A stretch of DNA of 44,172 nucleotides from an uncultured Lysobacteraceae bacterium (GCA_946482565.1 CAMLSB010000003.1:1-44172); one strand, 5' to 3'; positions 36,013 to 44,172 are shown, counted from the stretch's first letter. The notes: generated by a model not told the origin, from the letters alone. Made by a program: numbers and translations.

Positions 36013-38170
36013 TGCGGCGGCGCCGGATTCCGTCGCCCCGCCTCGCACCGCCGAGGTGCAACCGGCGGCGACCGCCGCGTCGTTCACCACGCACGTCCTG
36101 AAGGACGGCGACAGCTTCCTGGTCGCCAACGCCTACGGCGACATCGAGGGCGAGAGCGACGGCCTGTTCCACGACGACACCCGGCTGCTGTCGAAGGCGC
36201 GGCTGAGCATCGCCGGGGTCCGGCCCGAGATGCTGAGCGCCACGGTCACCCGCGACAACGTGTTCTTCGTCGCCCACCTCACCAACCATCCGCTGCCGCC
36301 GCTGGGCGTCGATCCCCTCCCGTCCGGCTTGCTGCACATGGTGCGCACGCGCTTCCTCAGCGGCAACCGGCTGTACGAGCGGCTGCGCTTCCACAACTAC
36401 GGGCGGGGGCCGATGCGGGTGCCGCTGCGTTTCGACTACGCCGCCGACTTCCGCGACATGTTCGAGGTGCGCGGCTGCGTGCGCGCGACCCGCGGCGAAC
36501 TGCTGCCCGTCGAGGTCGGGCGCGACCAGCTGGCGTTCGCGTATCGCGGGCTCGACGGCAGGATGCGCCACTCGGTGGTGTCCTTCTCGCGCGCGCCGGT
36601 CGCGATCGACGCGGATGGCGCGCGCTTCGAGCTGCTGCTGGAGGCCGGCGCCAGCGACGACCTGTTCATCGAGGTCGGCCTGGCCGCGCAGGACGTGCCG
36701 TCGCGCGAACGCTACCGCGCGGCGGCAGCGCATGCGCGGCGGCGGATGCGATCACGCGCCAGGCGCGGCGCGCGCGTGGCGAGTGGCGGGCCGTTGTTCG
36801 GCGACTGGATGGGGCGCTCGCGCGCCGACCTGGCATTGCTCACCAGCGACTTGCCGACAGGACCGTATCCGTACGCGGGCATCCCGTGGTTCTCGACGCC
36901 GTTCGGTCGCGACGCGGTGGTCACCTCGTTGCAGGTGCTGTGGCTCGATCCCGGGCTCGCGCGCGGCGTGCTCGCGTTCCTGGCGGAACACCAGGCGCAC
37001 GAAGCCTCGGCGTTCATGGACTCGGCGCCGGGCAAGATCATGCACGAGACCCGCAAGGGCGAAATGGCGGCGTTGCGCGAACTCCCGTTCGGCCTGTACT
37101 ACGGCGGCGTCGACACCACGCCGCTGTTCGTGATGCTGGCCGGCGCCTACGCGCGGCGCACCGGCGACATGGCGTTCATCGAGCGACTGTGGCCGGCGCT
37201 GCGCGCGGCAACGGCCTGGATCGAGCGTACCTGCGACGCGAACCCCGACGGCTTCCTCGACTATGCGCGCGGCGCCGACAGCGGGCTCGCGAACCAGGGC
37301 TGGAAGGACAGCAGCGACTCCGTCTTCCACGCAGACGGCCGCATTCCCGACGGGCCGATCGCACTGGTCGAGGTGCAGGGCTACGTGTTCGCGGCGCTGC
37401 AGGCGATGTCGGCGCTTGCGCGCCTGCGCGGCGAAGCGGAGCCAGCCGCGCGCTGGCGGCAACGCGCGCGCGCCTTGCAGTCCGCAGTCGAAGCGCGCTT
37501 CTGGATGCCGGACGCCGGCTTCTACGGCATCGCCATCGACGGCCGCGGCGAACTGTGCCGGGTCCGCGCCAGCAACCCCGGGCACCTGCTCTACACCGGG
37601 CTGCCGGCGCCCGGGCGCGCCGCGCAAGTGGCCGCGACGCTGTTGTCGCCTGCCTTCGCCACCGGCTGGGGCATCCGCACGCTGGCCGAGGGCGAGGCGC
37701 GGTACAACCCGATGTCCTACCACAACGGCTCGGTGTGGCCGCACGACACCGCGCTGTGCGCCGCCGGCATCGCGCGCAGCGGCGATCGCGAGGGCGCGCT
37801 GCGCCTGTTTCGCGCGATGTTCGACACCGCCTCGCACTTCGAGATGCGCCTGCCGGAGCTGTTCTGCGGCTTCGCGCGCAAGCACGGCAACATGCCGGTG
37901 TCCTACCCGGTCGCGTGCCTGCCGCAGGCGTGGGCTGCTGGCGCCGCCTTCATGCTGCTGCAGGCCTGCCTCGGCGTGGATGTCGACGGTCGCACCGGCG
38001 AGATCCGCGTGCATCGGCCGCGGCTGCCGCTCGGCGTCGACCGCGTGTCCGTTCGCGGCCTGGTGGTCGGCGAACACCAGGTCGACCTGGTGTTCCAGCG
38101 CGCCGGCGCGCAGGTGGTCGCGTTCACCGAAGGCGAGGACGCCGGCGCGGTACCGATCCGCAGCACCTGA
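35963..38170 (+). CDS. Amylo-alpha-1,6-glucosidase / glycogen-debranching-like protein
   Basis: A 735-residue protein with an N-terminal debranching domain of the GDE_N_bis type (residues about 40-250, including AYGDIEGESDGLFHDDTRLL and RLRFHNYGRGPM) and a C-terminal (alpha/alpha)6-barrel debranching domain (about 290-720). The barrel carries GIPWFSTPFGRDAVVTSLQV, APGKIMHETRKGEMAALREL, and LANQGWKDSSDSVFHADG with the Asp/Glu residues expected for the active site. The expected reaction is hydrolysis of alpha-1,6 branches or a related glucosidic bond. The ATG at 35963 lies within the glycosyltransferase gene (50-base overlap), so the two are likely translated together. It converges with the 5'-nucleotidase gene after one base. 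Confidence 0.85.
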   Translation: MASTFPSNGSASVASPDAAAPDSVAPPRTAEVQPAATAASFTTHVLKDGDSFLVANAYGDIEGESDGLFHDDTRLLSKARLSIAGVRPEMLSATVTRDNVFFVAHLTNHPLPPLGVDPLPSGLLHMVRTRFLSGNRLYERLRFHNYGRGPMRVPLRFDYAADFRDMFEVRGCVRATRGELLPVEVGRDQLAFAYRGLDGRMRHSVVSFSRAPVAIDADGARFELLLEAGASDDLFIEVGLAAQDVPSRERYRAAAAHARRRMRSRARRGARVASGGPLFGDWMGRSRADLALLTSDLPTGPYPYAGIPWFSTPFGRDAVVTSLQVLWLDPGLARGVLAFLAEHQAHEASAFMDSAPGKIMHETRKGEMAALRELPFGLYYGGVDTTPLFVMLAGAYARRTGDMAFIERLWPALRAATAWIERTCDANPDGFLDYARGADSGLANQGWKDSSDSVFHADGRIPDGPIALVEVQGYVFAALQAMSALARLRGEAEPAARWRQRARALQSAVEARFWMPDAGFYGIAIDGRGELCRVRASNPGHLLYTGLPAPGRAAQVAATLLSPAFATGWGIRTLAEGEARYNPMSYHNGSVWPHDTALCAAGIARSGDREGALRLFRAMFDTASHFEMRLPELFCGFARKHGNMPVSYPVACLPQAWAAGAAFMLLQACLGVDVDGRTGEIRVHRPRLPLGVDRVSVRGLVVGEHQVDLVFQRAGAQVVAFTEGEDAGAVPIRST

Positions 38171-38171
38171 T

Positions 38172-39194
38172 TCAGGAATTCGCGATGCCGTGCGGTACGT
38201 GGCCCGCGGCAACGTGGTCGCGCGCGGAGGCGATGTTGTGCTCCGAATCGTCGAAGAAGATGTCGGCTCCGAAGGCCTCGAGGAATGGCCCCTTTTCGCG
38301 ACCGCCCAGGAACAGCGCTTCGTCCAGCCGCACGCCCCACTCGCGCAGCGTCCGGATCACCCGCTCGTGCGCGGGCGCCGAGCGCGCGGTGACCAGGGCC
38401 GTGCGGATCGGCGAGGCATCGCCGGGGGGGAACGCCGCCTGCAGCCGATGCAGCGCATCGAGGAAATTCCGGAACGGTCCACCGGAAAGCGGTTCGTGCG
38501 CGCGTTCGCGCTCGTGGCGGCCGAAGGCCTCGACGCCCTGCTCGCGCGACACGCGCTCGCTTTCGTCGCCGAAGATCACGGCGTCGCCGTCGAAGGCGAT
38601 GCGCAGCTGGTCCTGCCGGTGCGCAGGGGCCGGCGACGGCAGGATCGTCGCCGCTGCCACGCCGTGTTCAAGTGCGCGTCGCACCGACTCCGGGTTCGCC
38701 GACAGGAACAGGTCCGCGCCGAAGGACGTGGCATAAGGCCAGGTGGGAGCACCCGAAGTGAAGGCCGCGCGGCGGATGTCGAGGCCGTGGTGCTGGATCG
38801 AGTTGAAGATGCGCAGCCCGGTGTCCGAGGAATTGCGCGACAGCAGGATCACTTCGACGCGCGGCGCGACCTCGCCGCCCGCAACCGAACCTGCATTCGC
38901 GGCGGCAACCCCGGCCAGCGGCGCGAGCACGTTCAGCGCCAGCAGCTTGCGCACCAGCGGGAACGCGATGCCCGGCGCCAGCACCTCGTCCTCGCGCTCG
39001 CGCTGGAAGGCCTGGTAGGCGGCGATGCCCTCGCGTTCGAACAAACCGTGGCTGTCTTCGAGGTCGAACAAGGCCCGCGAGGAAATCGCGATGGTCAGGG
39101 GCCGGACGATGGCTGGCAGGGGCAGGACGACGGGAGGCATGGCGGCAGTATCGCCGACACCGGTCCCGCCGGATGAGACGGACGGCGCGGGCAT
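38172..39194 (-). CDS. Cytosolic 5'-nucleotidase (NT5C1 type)
   Basis: A 340-residue protein of the 5'-nucleotidase family related to vertebrate cytosolic 5'-nucleotidase I, dephosphorylating nucleoside monophosphates. Motifs include ISSRALFDLEDSHGLFEREG, EVILLSRNSSDTGLRIFNSI, and RIAFDGDAVIFGDESERV with the HAD-like nucleophile Asp, plus GPFLEAFGADIFFDDSEHNI near the end. The first ~30 residues are low in complexity; an ATG at 39140 is an equally plausible start. It is the last gene of a leftward set starting at the HD-GYP gene. Confidence 0.88.
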   Translation of the reverse strand: MPAPSVSSGGTGVGDTAAMPPVVLPLPAIVRPLTIAISSRALFDLEDSHGLFEREGIAAYQAFQREREDEVLAPGIAFPLVRKLLALNVLAPLAGVAAANAGSVAGGEVAPRVEVILLSRNSSDTGLRIFNSIQHHGLDIRRAAFTSGAPTWPYATSFGADLFLSANPESVRRALEHGVAAATILPSPAPAHRQDQLRIAFDGDAVIFGDESERVSREQGVEAFGRHERERAHEPLSGGPFRNFLDALHRLQAAFPPGDASPIRTALVTARSAPAHERVIRTLREWGVRLDEALFLGGREKGPFLEAFGADIFFDDSEHNIASARDHVAAGHVPHGIANS

Positions 39195-39206
39195 GCGCCG
39201 GCGCTG

Positions 39207-39452
39207 CTAGCGCTTTTCCAGCAGTACCCGGCCCATCGCGATCGCGACGTACAGCACGGCCTGGCATGCCACGACCGGGAACCATCCGGCACCGAATCCC
39301 CGGATCGCGGCCACCGTCACGAGGATCGAAGCCAGCGCCCACCACGGGCCGCGATCGTGCGCATCGCCGTTGCGGGCCTCGATGCGGCCCATCGCGAGGA
39401 AGATCCAGGCGCAGGCGAAACCGAGGATCCAGTTGGCGGTGAGGAACGGCAT
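39207..39452 (-). CDS. Small multi-pass membrane protein
   Basis: An 81-residue hydrophobic protein with about three potential membrane segments (LTANWILGFACAWIFLAMG, WWALASILVTVAAIRGFG, FPVVACQAVLYVAIAMG) and a basic end (LLEKR). I do not recognise a family. It lies nine bases after nadK and 12 bases before the 5'-nucleotidase start, so it is in the same transcript. Confidence 0.7.
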   Translation of the reverse strand: MPFLTANWILGFACAWIFLAMGRIEARNGDAHDRGPWWALASILVTVAAIRGFGAGWFPVVACQAVLYVAIAMGRVLLEKR

Positions 39453-39461
39453 CGCCAGGCC

Positions 39462-40274
39462 TCAGGCCACGAACTGTTCCGCGAGGATGCGTTCCTCGAG
39501 GTTGTGCTCCGGATCGAACAGCAGCGTCACCGTGCGATCGGCCGCCTCGCGGATCGTCACCTCGACGACATCGCGCACCTCGTGCGAATCGGCGGTGGCG
39601 CTGACCGGCCGCTTGTAAGGATCGAGCACGCGGAATTTCACTTCGGTATCGGCCTTGAGCAGCGCGCCGCGCCAGCGCCGCGGCCGGAACGCGGCGATCG
39701 GCGTGAGCGCGACCACGCGCGAACCCAGCGGCAGGATCGGCCCGTGCGCCGAATAGTTGTACGCGGTGCTCCCCGCGGGCGTCGCCAGCATCACGCCGTC
39801 GCAGATCAGCTCCTCGAGCCGCGGCTTGCCGTTGAGGTCGATGCCGATGTGCGCGGCCTGCCGGGTCTGGCGCAGCAGCGACACTTCGTTGTAGGCGAGC
39901 GAACCGGTGGTGCTTCCCGATTCGGTGAGCGCGAGCATTTCCAGCGGCCGCAGCACGGCCGGCTCCGCCGCGCGCAGGCGTCGCAGCAGTTCGTCGGCGC
40001 CGGAACGCCCGGACGCGAAGCCGTGGTTCATCAGGAAGCCGACGCCGCCGTGCTTCATGCCGTAGACCGGCTTGCCGAGCGCACCGTGGCGGTGCAGCAC
40101 CTGCAGCATGAAGCCGTCGCCCCCGAGCGCGACAAGCACGTCGGCCTCCTCGGGCGTGGCGTCGCCGTGCGCGACCTGCAGCGCCTCCAACGCAGCGCGC
40201 GCGCCTTCCGCCGGGCTGGCGAGGAAGGCGATGCGCGGATTGTCCGGAAGCCCGGCCGGGCGGTTCGTGTCCAT
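39462..40274 (-). CDS. nadK: NAD kinase
   Basis: Phosphorylates NAD+ to NADP+. The 270 residues include the GGDG motif at residues 51-54 ([11 protein letters not shown]), the [12 protein letters not shown] stretch, the YNEVSL segment and the conserved [20 protein letters not shown]. It belongs to the group of short bacterial NAD kinases that start directly at the catalytic fold. It lies nine bases after the EAL gene. NADP+ supply here complements zwf and kmo, which use NADP(H), but regulation is not evident. Confidence 0.95.
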   Translation of the reverse strand: MDTNRPAGLPDNPRIAFLASPAEGARAALEALQVAHGDATPEEADVLVALGGDGFMLQVLHRHGALGKPVYGMKHGGVGFLMNHGFASGRSGADELLRRLRAAEPAVLRPLEMLALTESGSTTGSLAYNEVSLLRQTRQAAHIGIDLNGKPRLEELICDGVMLATPAGSTAYNYSAHGPILPLGSRVVALTPIAAFRPRRWRGALLKADTEVKFRVLDPYKRPVSATADSHEVRDVVEVTIREAADRTVTLLFDPEHNLEERILAEQFVA

Positions 40275-40283
40275 CGCCAGACT

Positions 40284-41579
40284 CTACCCTACCCGCGCGG
40301 CCCCTTGCTGCAGCCATTGCGAGAAAGCGTCGAGCCGCATGGCCTTCGCGAAGAGGTGCCCCTGGACGACGTCGCACTCCCGTTCGCGGAGCAGGGCCAG
40401 CGTCCGTTCGTCCTCCACGCCTTCGGCCACGACCGTGAGGCCGAAGCGGTGCGCGAGCTGGATGATGAGCGTCGCGATGTCGGCGCTGGCGGTGTCGGTC
40501 GCCATGCCCTGCACGAAGGACTGGTCGATCTTCAATTCGTCGGCGGGGATGTTCTTGAAGTAGGCCAGGCACGAATAGCCGGTACCGAAATCGTCGATCG
40601 ACACCTTGACGCCCAGCTCGCGGATGCGCGCCAGCGTGCGGAAGGACTGCTTCGGATCCGACACCAGCGAGCGCTCGGTGATCTCGAGCACGAGTTCCAC
40701 GCCGGGCGTGCCCCAGAGCCGCAGCGCGTTCTCCACCATGTCGGGGAGATCGTCGCGCGCGACCATGTCGGCGGGGATGTTGACCGCCACCGACAACGGC
40801 GCGGGATGGCGCCACGTCGATGCATGCCGCAGTGCGGTATTCAGCGCCCACATCGTCATGGGCCGGATCTGCCCGGTGTTTTCCGCGATGGGAATGAACA
40901 GGTCCGGAGGCACGCTGCCGCGCGCGCGGTGCGGCCAGCTCATGAGCGCTTCCGCGCCGACGGTGCGCAGGTCGCGCGCGCGCAGCTTGGGCTGGTAGTT
41001 CAGCAGGAGTTCGCCGCGCTGGATGGCGCCATCGAGCTCGATCTCGAGGTCCCAATATTCCGAGAATCCCTCGTTCTGCTGGACATCCGGCGGCGTCAGC
41101 CAGCGTGCCCCCGTTTCCCGCGCCAGTTCGAGCGACTTTTCGGCCTGGCGCAGCAGGAACTCGGGGTGGCTCGCATGCTGCGGGCAGACCGCGACCCCGA
41201 TGGTGGCGTTGAGTCGCACGGTTCCCTTCGCCCCCTGGAACGGCACCTCGAGGTGGCGCAGCACCTGTTGCACCGCCAGCTCCGCGTGCCCCTGGTTCAT
41301 GATCCGCGTCAACAGGATGCCGAACCGGTTGTCGCCGAGGCGGCCGACGTAATCCTGCGCCCGCGCGATGCTGCGCAGGTGCTGCGCCACGTACTTGAGC
41401 GCCTGGTCGCCGAACTCGTAGCCGTGCGCGGCGTTGAGCTTGGCGAAACCGTCGATGTCGACCACCAGCAAGGCGAGCGGCGCCTGCAATTCGTTGCTGA
41501 AGTTGACCTGCTGGCGCAGCGTCGCGAGGAAGTTGCGGCGGCTCTGCAGGCCGGTCAGGTCGTCGTCGAGCGTCGACAT
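40284..41579 (-). CDS. EAL-domain c-di-GMP phosphodiesterase with degenerate GGDEF
   Basis: A 431-residue cytoplasmic protein with an N-terminal GGDEF-like domain (residues about 10-160) and an EAL domain (175-425). In the first, the catalytic sequence is GRLGDNRFGILL instead of a GGDEF signature, so cyclase activity is not expected. The EAL domain looks complete: Glu210-Ala-Leu, Asn267, Glu299, Asp329-Asp330 in SIDDFGTGYSCLAYF, Lys350, Glu386 and Gln406. It should hydrolyse c-di-GMP. There is no sensory domain beyond the N-terminal one. The ATG at 41579 lies 13 bases after the stop of the HD-GYP gene, whose product acts on the same messenger. Confidence 0.92.
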   Translation of the reverse strand: MSTLDDDLTGLQSRRNFLATLRQQVNFSNELQAPLALLVVDIDGFAKLNAAHGYEFGDQALKYVAQHLRSIARAQDYVGRLGDNRFGILLTRIMNQGHAELAVQQVLRHLEVPFQGAKGTVRLNATIGVAVCPQHASHPEFLLRQAEKSLELARETGARWLTPPDVQQNEGFSEYWDLEIELDGAIQRGELLLNYQPKLRARDLRTVGAEALMSWPHRARGSVPPDLFIPIAENTGQIRPMTMWALNTALRHASTWRHPAPLSVAVNIPADMVARDDLPDMVENALRLWGTPGVELVLEITERSLVSDPKQSFRTLARIRELGVKVSIDDFGTGYSCLAYFKNIPADELKIDQSFVQGMATDTASADIATLIIQLAHRFGLTVVAEGVEDERTLALLRERECDVVQGHLFAKAMRLDAFSQWLQQGAARVG

Positions 41580-41592
41580 CAAGCTGGCGACA

Positions 41593-42825
41593 TCATGCGA
41601 GGAACAGCTCGACCGCATCCAGGCCGAAGGAACCATTGGGCAGCCCGGCCTTGATGGTCAGCCGCGAAGGATCCTCCTGGTCCATCTGGCTCAGGTCGAT
41701 CTCCCGGAATCGCTGCAGCGGGCGCTTGTCTTCCGCGAGCAGCAGCATCACCCGCGGCAGCAACCGCTTGAGGCTGTGGATCTCGGTGATGACGCCGACC
41801 TGCCCGTTCGAGAGTTCCACCAGCGTGCCGATCGGATAGATGCCGCAGCTCTGGATGAACTGCTCCACGAGCTCGGGCTGGTAGAGCTTGTCGCGCTGCC
41901 GGTAGAGCTCGTTGATCGCATCGTGCGGCGAGCGCGCGGTCGCATACGGACGGATGCTGGTCATCGCGTCGTAGCTGTCGACGATGCCGAGGATGCGCCC
42001 GAAGACCGGGATCGCCGGGCCGATGAGGCCTTTCGGGTAGCCGCTGCCGTCGTGCCGCTCGTGGTGGGTCGCGATGGCCTCCACGACCGCGTGAGGCAGG
42101 TCCGGGTTGTTGGCGAGGATGTCGAGCCCGAGCTGGACGTGGTTGCGCAGGTCGGCCACGTCCTGCGCGGTCAGCCCGCCTTTTTTCACCAGCAGGTCCT
42201 GCGGCAGCCGCGATTTGCCCACGTCGCACAGCAGGCCCGCCAGGGCCAGCGCGCGCAGCTCGCTCCGCTCCAGCCCGAGGTGCCGGCCGAAGCTCGCCGC
42301 CCAGATCGAGCAACCCAGGGCGTGCTGGTAGGCGTAGTTGTCGCGCTGCTTCATCTCCCGCAACCAGATCAGCGCGGCGGGATTGCGCAGGATGGAGTCG
42401 ATCATCGCCTCGACGCCGTCCTTGAGCTTGTCGATGTCGAGCCGCTTGCCTTCCTGCAGGTCGCGCATCACCTCTTCGAGGCCCGCCTCGATGGTCGCGT
42501 GCGCCTGCTCCGCCTCGCGCAGTTCCGTGCTGAAGTCGGACTGGATCGTCCAGCGGGTACTGCGCAGGCGTTCGAATTCGCCGGCGCCGGCCTTGGGCGC
42601 CGCGGGCGCCTCGAAGGCGAAATAGCGCGGATCGGGCGAGTTGCCCCGGACGGGATCCACCCAGACGTGGCTGCAGGTGCGCTGCAGCTTGGCGATGTCC
42701 GCATCGGACTTCACCACGATCCCTTCGATCGGGAAGGGCGTCTCGATCCACGGCTTGTCCAGCCGGCTCACGAACATGCCCACGGTCAGCCCCTGGATGC
42801 TGATCCTGACGTCACCGCTGTTCAT
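41593..42825 (-). CDS. HD-GYP domain protein with N-terminal DUF3391
   Basis: A 410-residue protein with an N-terminal DUF3391-like domain (residues about 8-130; VGMFVSRLDKPWIETPFPIEG) and an HD-GYP domain (about 150-340). The HD-GYP class hydrolyses c-di-GMP at a metal centre. Metal positions are mostly conserved (His168, His229, His254-His255, Asp283), and the GYP signature is intact (HHERHDGSGYPKGL). However, the HD motif reads LLCDVGK, with Cys200 in place of His, which may change metal content or activity. The C-terminal ~75 residues are a further beta-rich segment (LVELSNGQVGVITEIHS). The ATG at 42825 begins the conserved part. It is followed by the EAL protein. Confidence 0.9.
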   Translation of the reverse strand: MNSGDVRISIQGLTVGMFVSRLDKPWIETPFPIEGIVVKSDADIAKLQRTCSHVWVDPVRGNSPDPRYFAFEAPAAPKAGAGEFERLRSTRWTIQSDFSTELREAEQAHATIEAGLEEVMRDLQEGKRLDIDKLKDGVEAMIDSILRNPAALIWLREMKQRDNYAYQHALGCSIWAASFGRHLGLERSELRALALAGLLCDVGKSRLPQDLLVKKGGLTAQDVADLRNHVQLGLDILANNPDLPHAVVEAIATHHERHDGSGYPKGLIGPAIPVFGRILGIVDSYDAMTSIRPYATARSPHDAINELYRQRDKLYQPELVEQFIQSCGIYPIGTLVELSNGQVGVITEIHSLKRLLPRVMLLLAEDKRPLQRFREIDLSQMDQEDPSRLTIKAGLPNGSFGLDAVELFLA

Positions 42826-42875
42826 TGTCGTGCCGGCCCCTGCCCGCGCCCCTGTGCGCGGTCCGTCACGTCGAC

Positions 42876-42903
42876 TTAACAACTTTCCATACCCTACCGT
42901 CAA
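42876..42903 (-). promoter_or_regulatory. Candidate promoter of the c-di-GMP operon
   Basis: On the leftward strand TTGACG (42903-42898) is followed 16 bases later by TGTTAA (42881-42876), a good -35 and a weak -10. The predicted start lies about 45 bases upstream of the HD-GYP gene. Confidence 0.35.
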
Positions 42904-42904
42904 G

Positions 42905-42935
42905 TCCCCCGATCCGGGGTCCGGATCGAGGGGGA
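42905..42935 (-). terminator. Hairpin downstream of the glutamate dehydrogenase gene (distal)
   Basis: An imperfect inverted repeat: gatccgg / ccggatc with a three-base loop, extended outward by a C-run pairing with a G-run across a small bulge. No T-tract is present. It lies second in a tandem pair with the hairpin at 42943-42966. Confidence 0.35.
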
Positions 42936-42942
42936 CGAGAGG

Positions 42943-42966
42943 ATGCGGCCGCAGGCGCGGCCGCAT
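42943..42966 (-). terminator. Hairpin downstream of the glutamate dehydrogenase gene (proximal)
   Basis: A 10-bp perfect stem (atgcggccgc / gcggccgcat) with a four-base loop ends eight bases past the gene's stop. There is no T-tract on the transcribed strand, so termination would be weak or Rho-dependent. Confidence 0.5.
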
Positions 42967-42974
42967 GGGCCCAC

Positions 42975-44172
42975 CTAGCCGCGCGAGGCCAGCTGCGAGA
43001 GGCGCTGCACGGCGACGGAGGCCGTCGGATAGTCCATCGTCTTCTGCCCGGCCAGGTCGTTGAGCATGGCCATGGTGAAGCGCAGCGACGCATCGTCACG
43101 AGCCAGCCAGTTCGCGACCTTGGCGGCCGCGTCCTTGCCCGGCATCGACAGCACCTGGCCGGTGAGCAGGCGCATCTGCGCGCCCAGCTCATCGCGCAGC
43201 ACCCCGCGCGCCACCGCGTGCCAGCGGCCGTCGACCTTGAGCGCGTCGATCTGGCCCTGCAGCCACGGCAGGTTCAGCGTTTCGGCCAGGCGGTAGTAGG
43301 CCTTGGCCACTTCCACCGGGCGCAGCTTGCGCTCGCGCGCCAGCTCGATCAGGTCGGCGCAAGGCTCCAGGTACGGCAGCGCCGCGAGCTGGCCGCCCAG
43401 TTCGCCGCCGATGCCCTTGGCCTTCCACTCCGCGATGCTCGCCTCGTAGGCCGGGCGCATCGCGTCGGGCAGGATGCTCTCGCCCGAGCGGATGTCGCCG
43501 AAGCCGTCGTGGTAGCGCGCGACCGCGCTGGTGATGTCCGGGATCGCGCCCGGGCGCGACAGCAGCCAGCGCGTGAACGAGCGCTGCAGGTTCCAGATCA
43601 CCTGCAGGGCGTCGACCTGCGCCGACTCGTGGACCTTGCCGTCGAGCGCATCGATGGCCGACCACAGCGCCCGCGCGTCGAGCGTCTCGCGCGTGATCGT
43701 GAAGGCCTTGGCCACTTCGCCGATGCTGCGGCCGCTGTCTTCCTGCATGCGCAGCAGGAAGGTGGCACCCATGCGGTTGATCGTGGAGTTGGTGACCGCC
43801 GTGGCGATGATCTCGCGCTTCAGGCGATGCTGCTCCATGGCCTTCGCGTATTTCGCCTGCAGCGGCTCGGGGAAGTAGCGCACCAGTTCCTTCGACAGGT
43901 ACGGATCCTCGGGCACGTCGGAATCGAGCAGCTGCTGGAACGCGACGAGCTTCGAATACGACAGCAGCACCGCCAGCTCCGGCCGGGTCAGGCCGATGCC
44001 GCGCGCCTTGCGCTCCGCGATCTCGGCGTCGCTGGGCAGGTACTCGATCTGGCGGTCGAGCAGGCCCTGCGACTCGAGCGTGCGGATGAAGTGCTGCTTG
44101 GAACCGATGCGCGCCAGGCTCATCCGCTCCATCAGGCTCAGCGCCTGGTTCTGGCGGTAGTTGTCGTTGAGC
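42975..44172 (-). CDS. gdhB: NAD-specific glutamate dehydrogenase (GDH-180 type), C-terminal part
   Basis: The last ~398 residues of the very large NAD-dependent glutamate dehydrogenase, which deaminates glutamate to 2-oxoglutarate. The open frame runs off the right edge: reading from 44171 gives LNDNYRQNQALSLMERMSLA, and then ARIGSKQHFIRTLESQG, a typical GDH-180 segment. The C-terminal helical region is recognisable (GIGLTRPELAVLLSYSKL, EIIATAVTNSTINRMGATF, LDGKVHESAQVDALQVIWNL). The catalytic domain lies outside the window. The stop is followed by two tandem hairpins. Confidence 0.93.
   Translation of the reverse strand, partial: LNDNYRQNQALSLMERMSLARIGSKQHFIRTLESQGLLDRQIEYLPSDAEIAERKARGIGLTRPELAVLLSYSKLVAFQQLLDSDVPEDPYLSKELVRYFPEPLQAKYAKAMEQHRLKREIIATAVTNSTINRMGATFLLRMQEDSGRSIGEVAKAFTITRETLDARALWSAIDALDGKVHESAQVDALQVIWNLQRSFTRWLLSRPGAIPDITSAVARYHDGFGDIRSGESILPDAMRPAYEASIAEWKAKGIGGELGGQLAALPYLEPCADLIELARERKLRPVEVAKAYYRLAETLNLPWLQGQIDALKVDGRWHAVARGVLRDELGAQMRLLTGQVLSMPGKDAAAKVANWLARDDASLRFTMAMLNDLAGQKTMDYPTASVAVQRLSQLASRG

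Noticed and set aside
39357..41654. Rightward open frame of 765 codons opposite nadK and the EAL gene
   Set aside because: Antisense shadow; the leftward frames hold GGDG and full EAL signatures.

Overview
This is a GC-rich, densely coded chromosomal window, most likely from a gammaproteobacterium of the Xanthomonadaceae/Lysobacteraceae (Xanthomonas, Lysobacter or Luteimonas relatives). The pointers are the dnaB/rpsF-rpsR-rplI neighbourhood, a GDH-180 type NAD-glutamate dehydrogenase, a bacterial kynurenine pathway, and codon use saturated with G/C at third positions. That codon bias also creates many long antisense open frames, which are not annotated here. There is no rRNA, tRNA, prophage, transposon or CRISPR array; the only mobile element seen is an intein.

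Layout. (1) Positions 1-365 hold the 3' part of tmRNA (ssrA) and its terminator. (2) 381-2678 carries small leftward genes: a CPFC redoxin, an RluA-type pseudouridine synthase, an 88-residue protein and a SnoaL-like protein. (3) 2758-10951 is a pentose-phosphate block. gnd runs rightward and meets a leftward, mostly overlapping operon: zwf, HAD phosphatase, tal, pgi, tkt, DUF2945. (4) 11086-13036 has an OmpA-like lipoprotein and alanine racemase; dnaB (13047-15953) is interrupted in its Walker A motif by a large LAGLIDADG intein. (5) 16136-17595 is the leftward ribosomal operon rpsF-rpsR-rplI with a clear promoter, a candidate leader hairpin and a terminator; an IscA/HesB protein follows with a leaderless-looking promoter.

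(6) From 18073 to 38170 every gene points right. asnS and two small proteins lead into a kynurenine degradation cluster (20153-32624). It encodes kynurenine 3-monooxygenase, kynureninase, 3-hydroxyanthranilate dioxygenase, ACMS decarboxylase, 2-aminomuconate semialdehyde dehydrogenase and a RidA-type putative 2-aminomuconate deaminase, enough to take kynurenine to 4-oxalocrotonate. Interleaved are a beta-carbonic anhydrase, a FUSC-type aromatic-acid exporter candidate, an SDR that lacks the usual catalytic Tyr and Lys, and two paralogous exported proteins of unknown function with an NEAHH motif. This mixture is the best candidate for an undescribed system in the window. sbcB, a DUF2461 protein, and an overlapping glycosyltransferase/glycogen-debranching pair follow.

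(7) 38172-44172 runs leftward: a 5'-nucleotidase, a small membrane protein, NAD kinase, and two tandem c-di-GMP phosphodiesterase-type proteins (EAL with degenerate GGDEF; HD-GYP with an altered HD motif). The C-terminal part of NAD-glutamate dehydrogenase runs off the right edge.

All product names rest on motif reading without database searches. No gap longer than about 250 bases lacks a gene.
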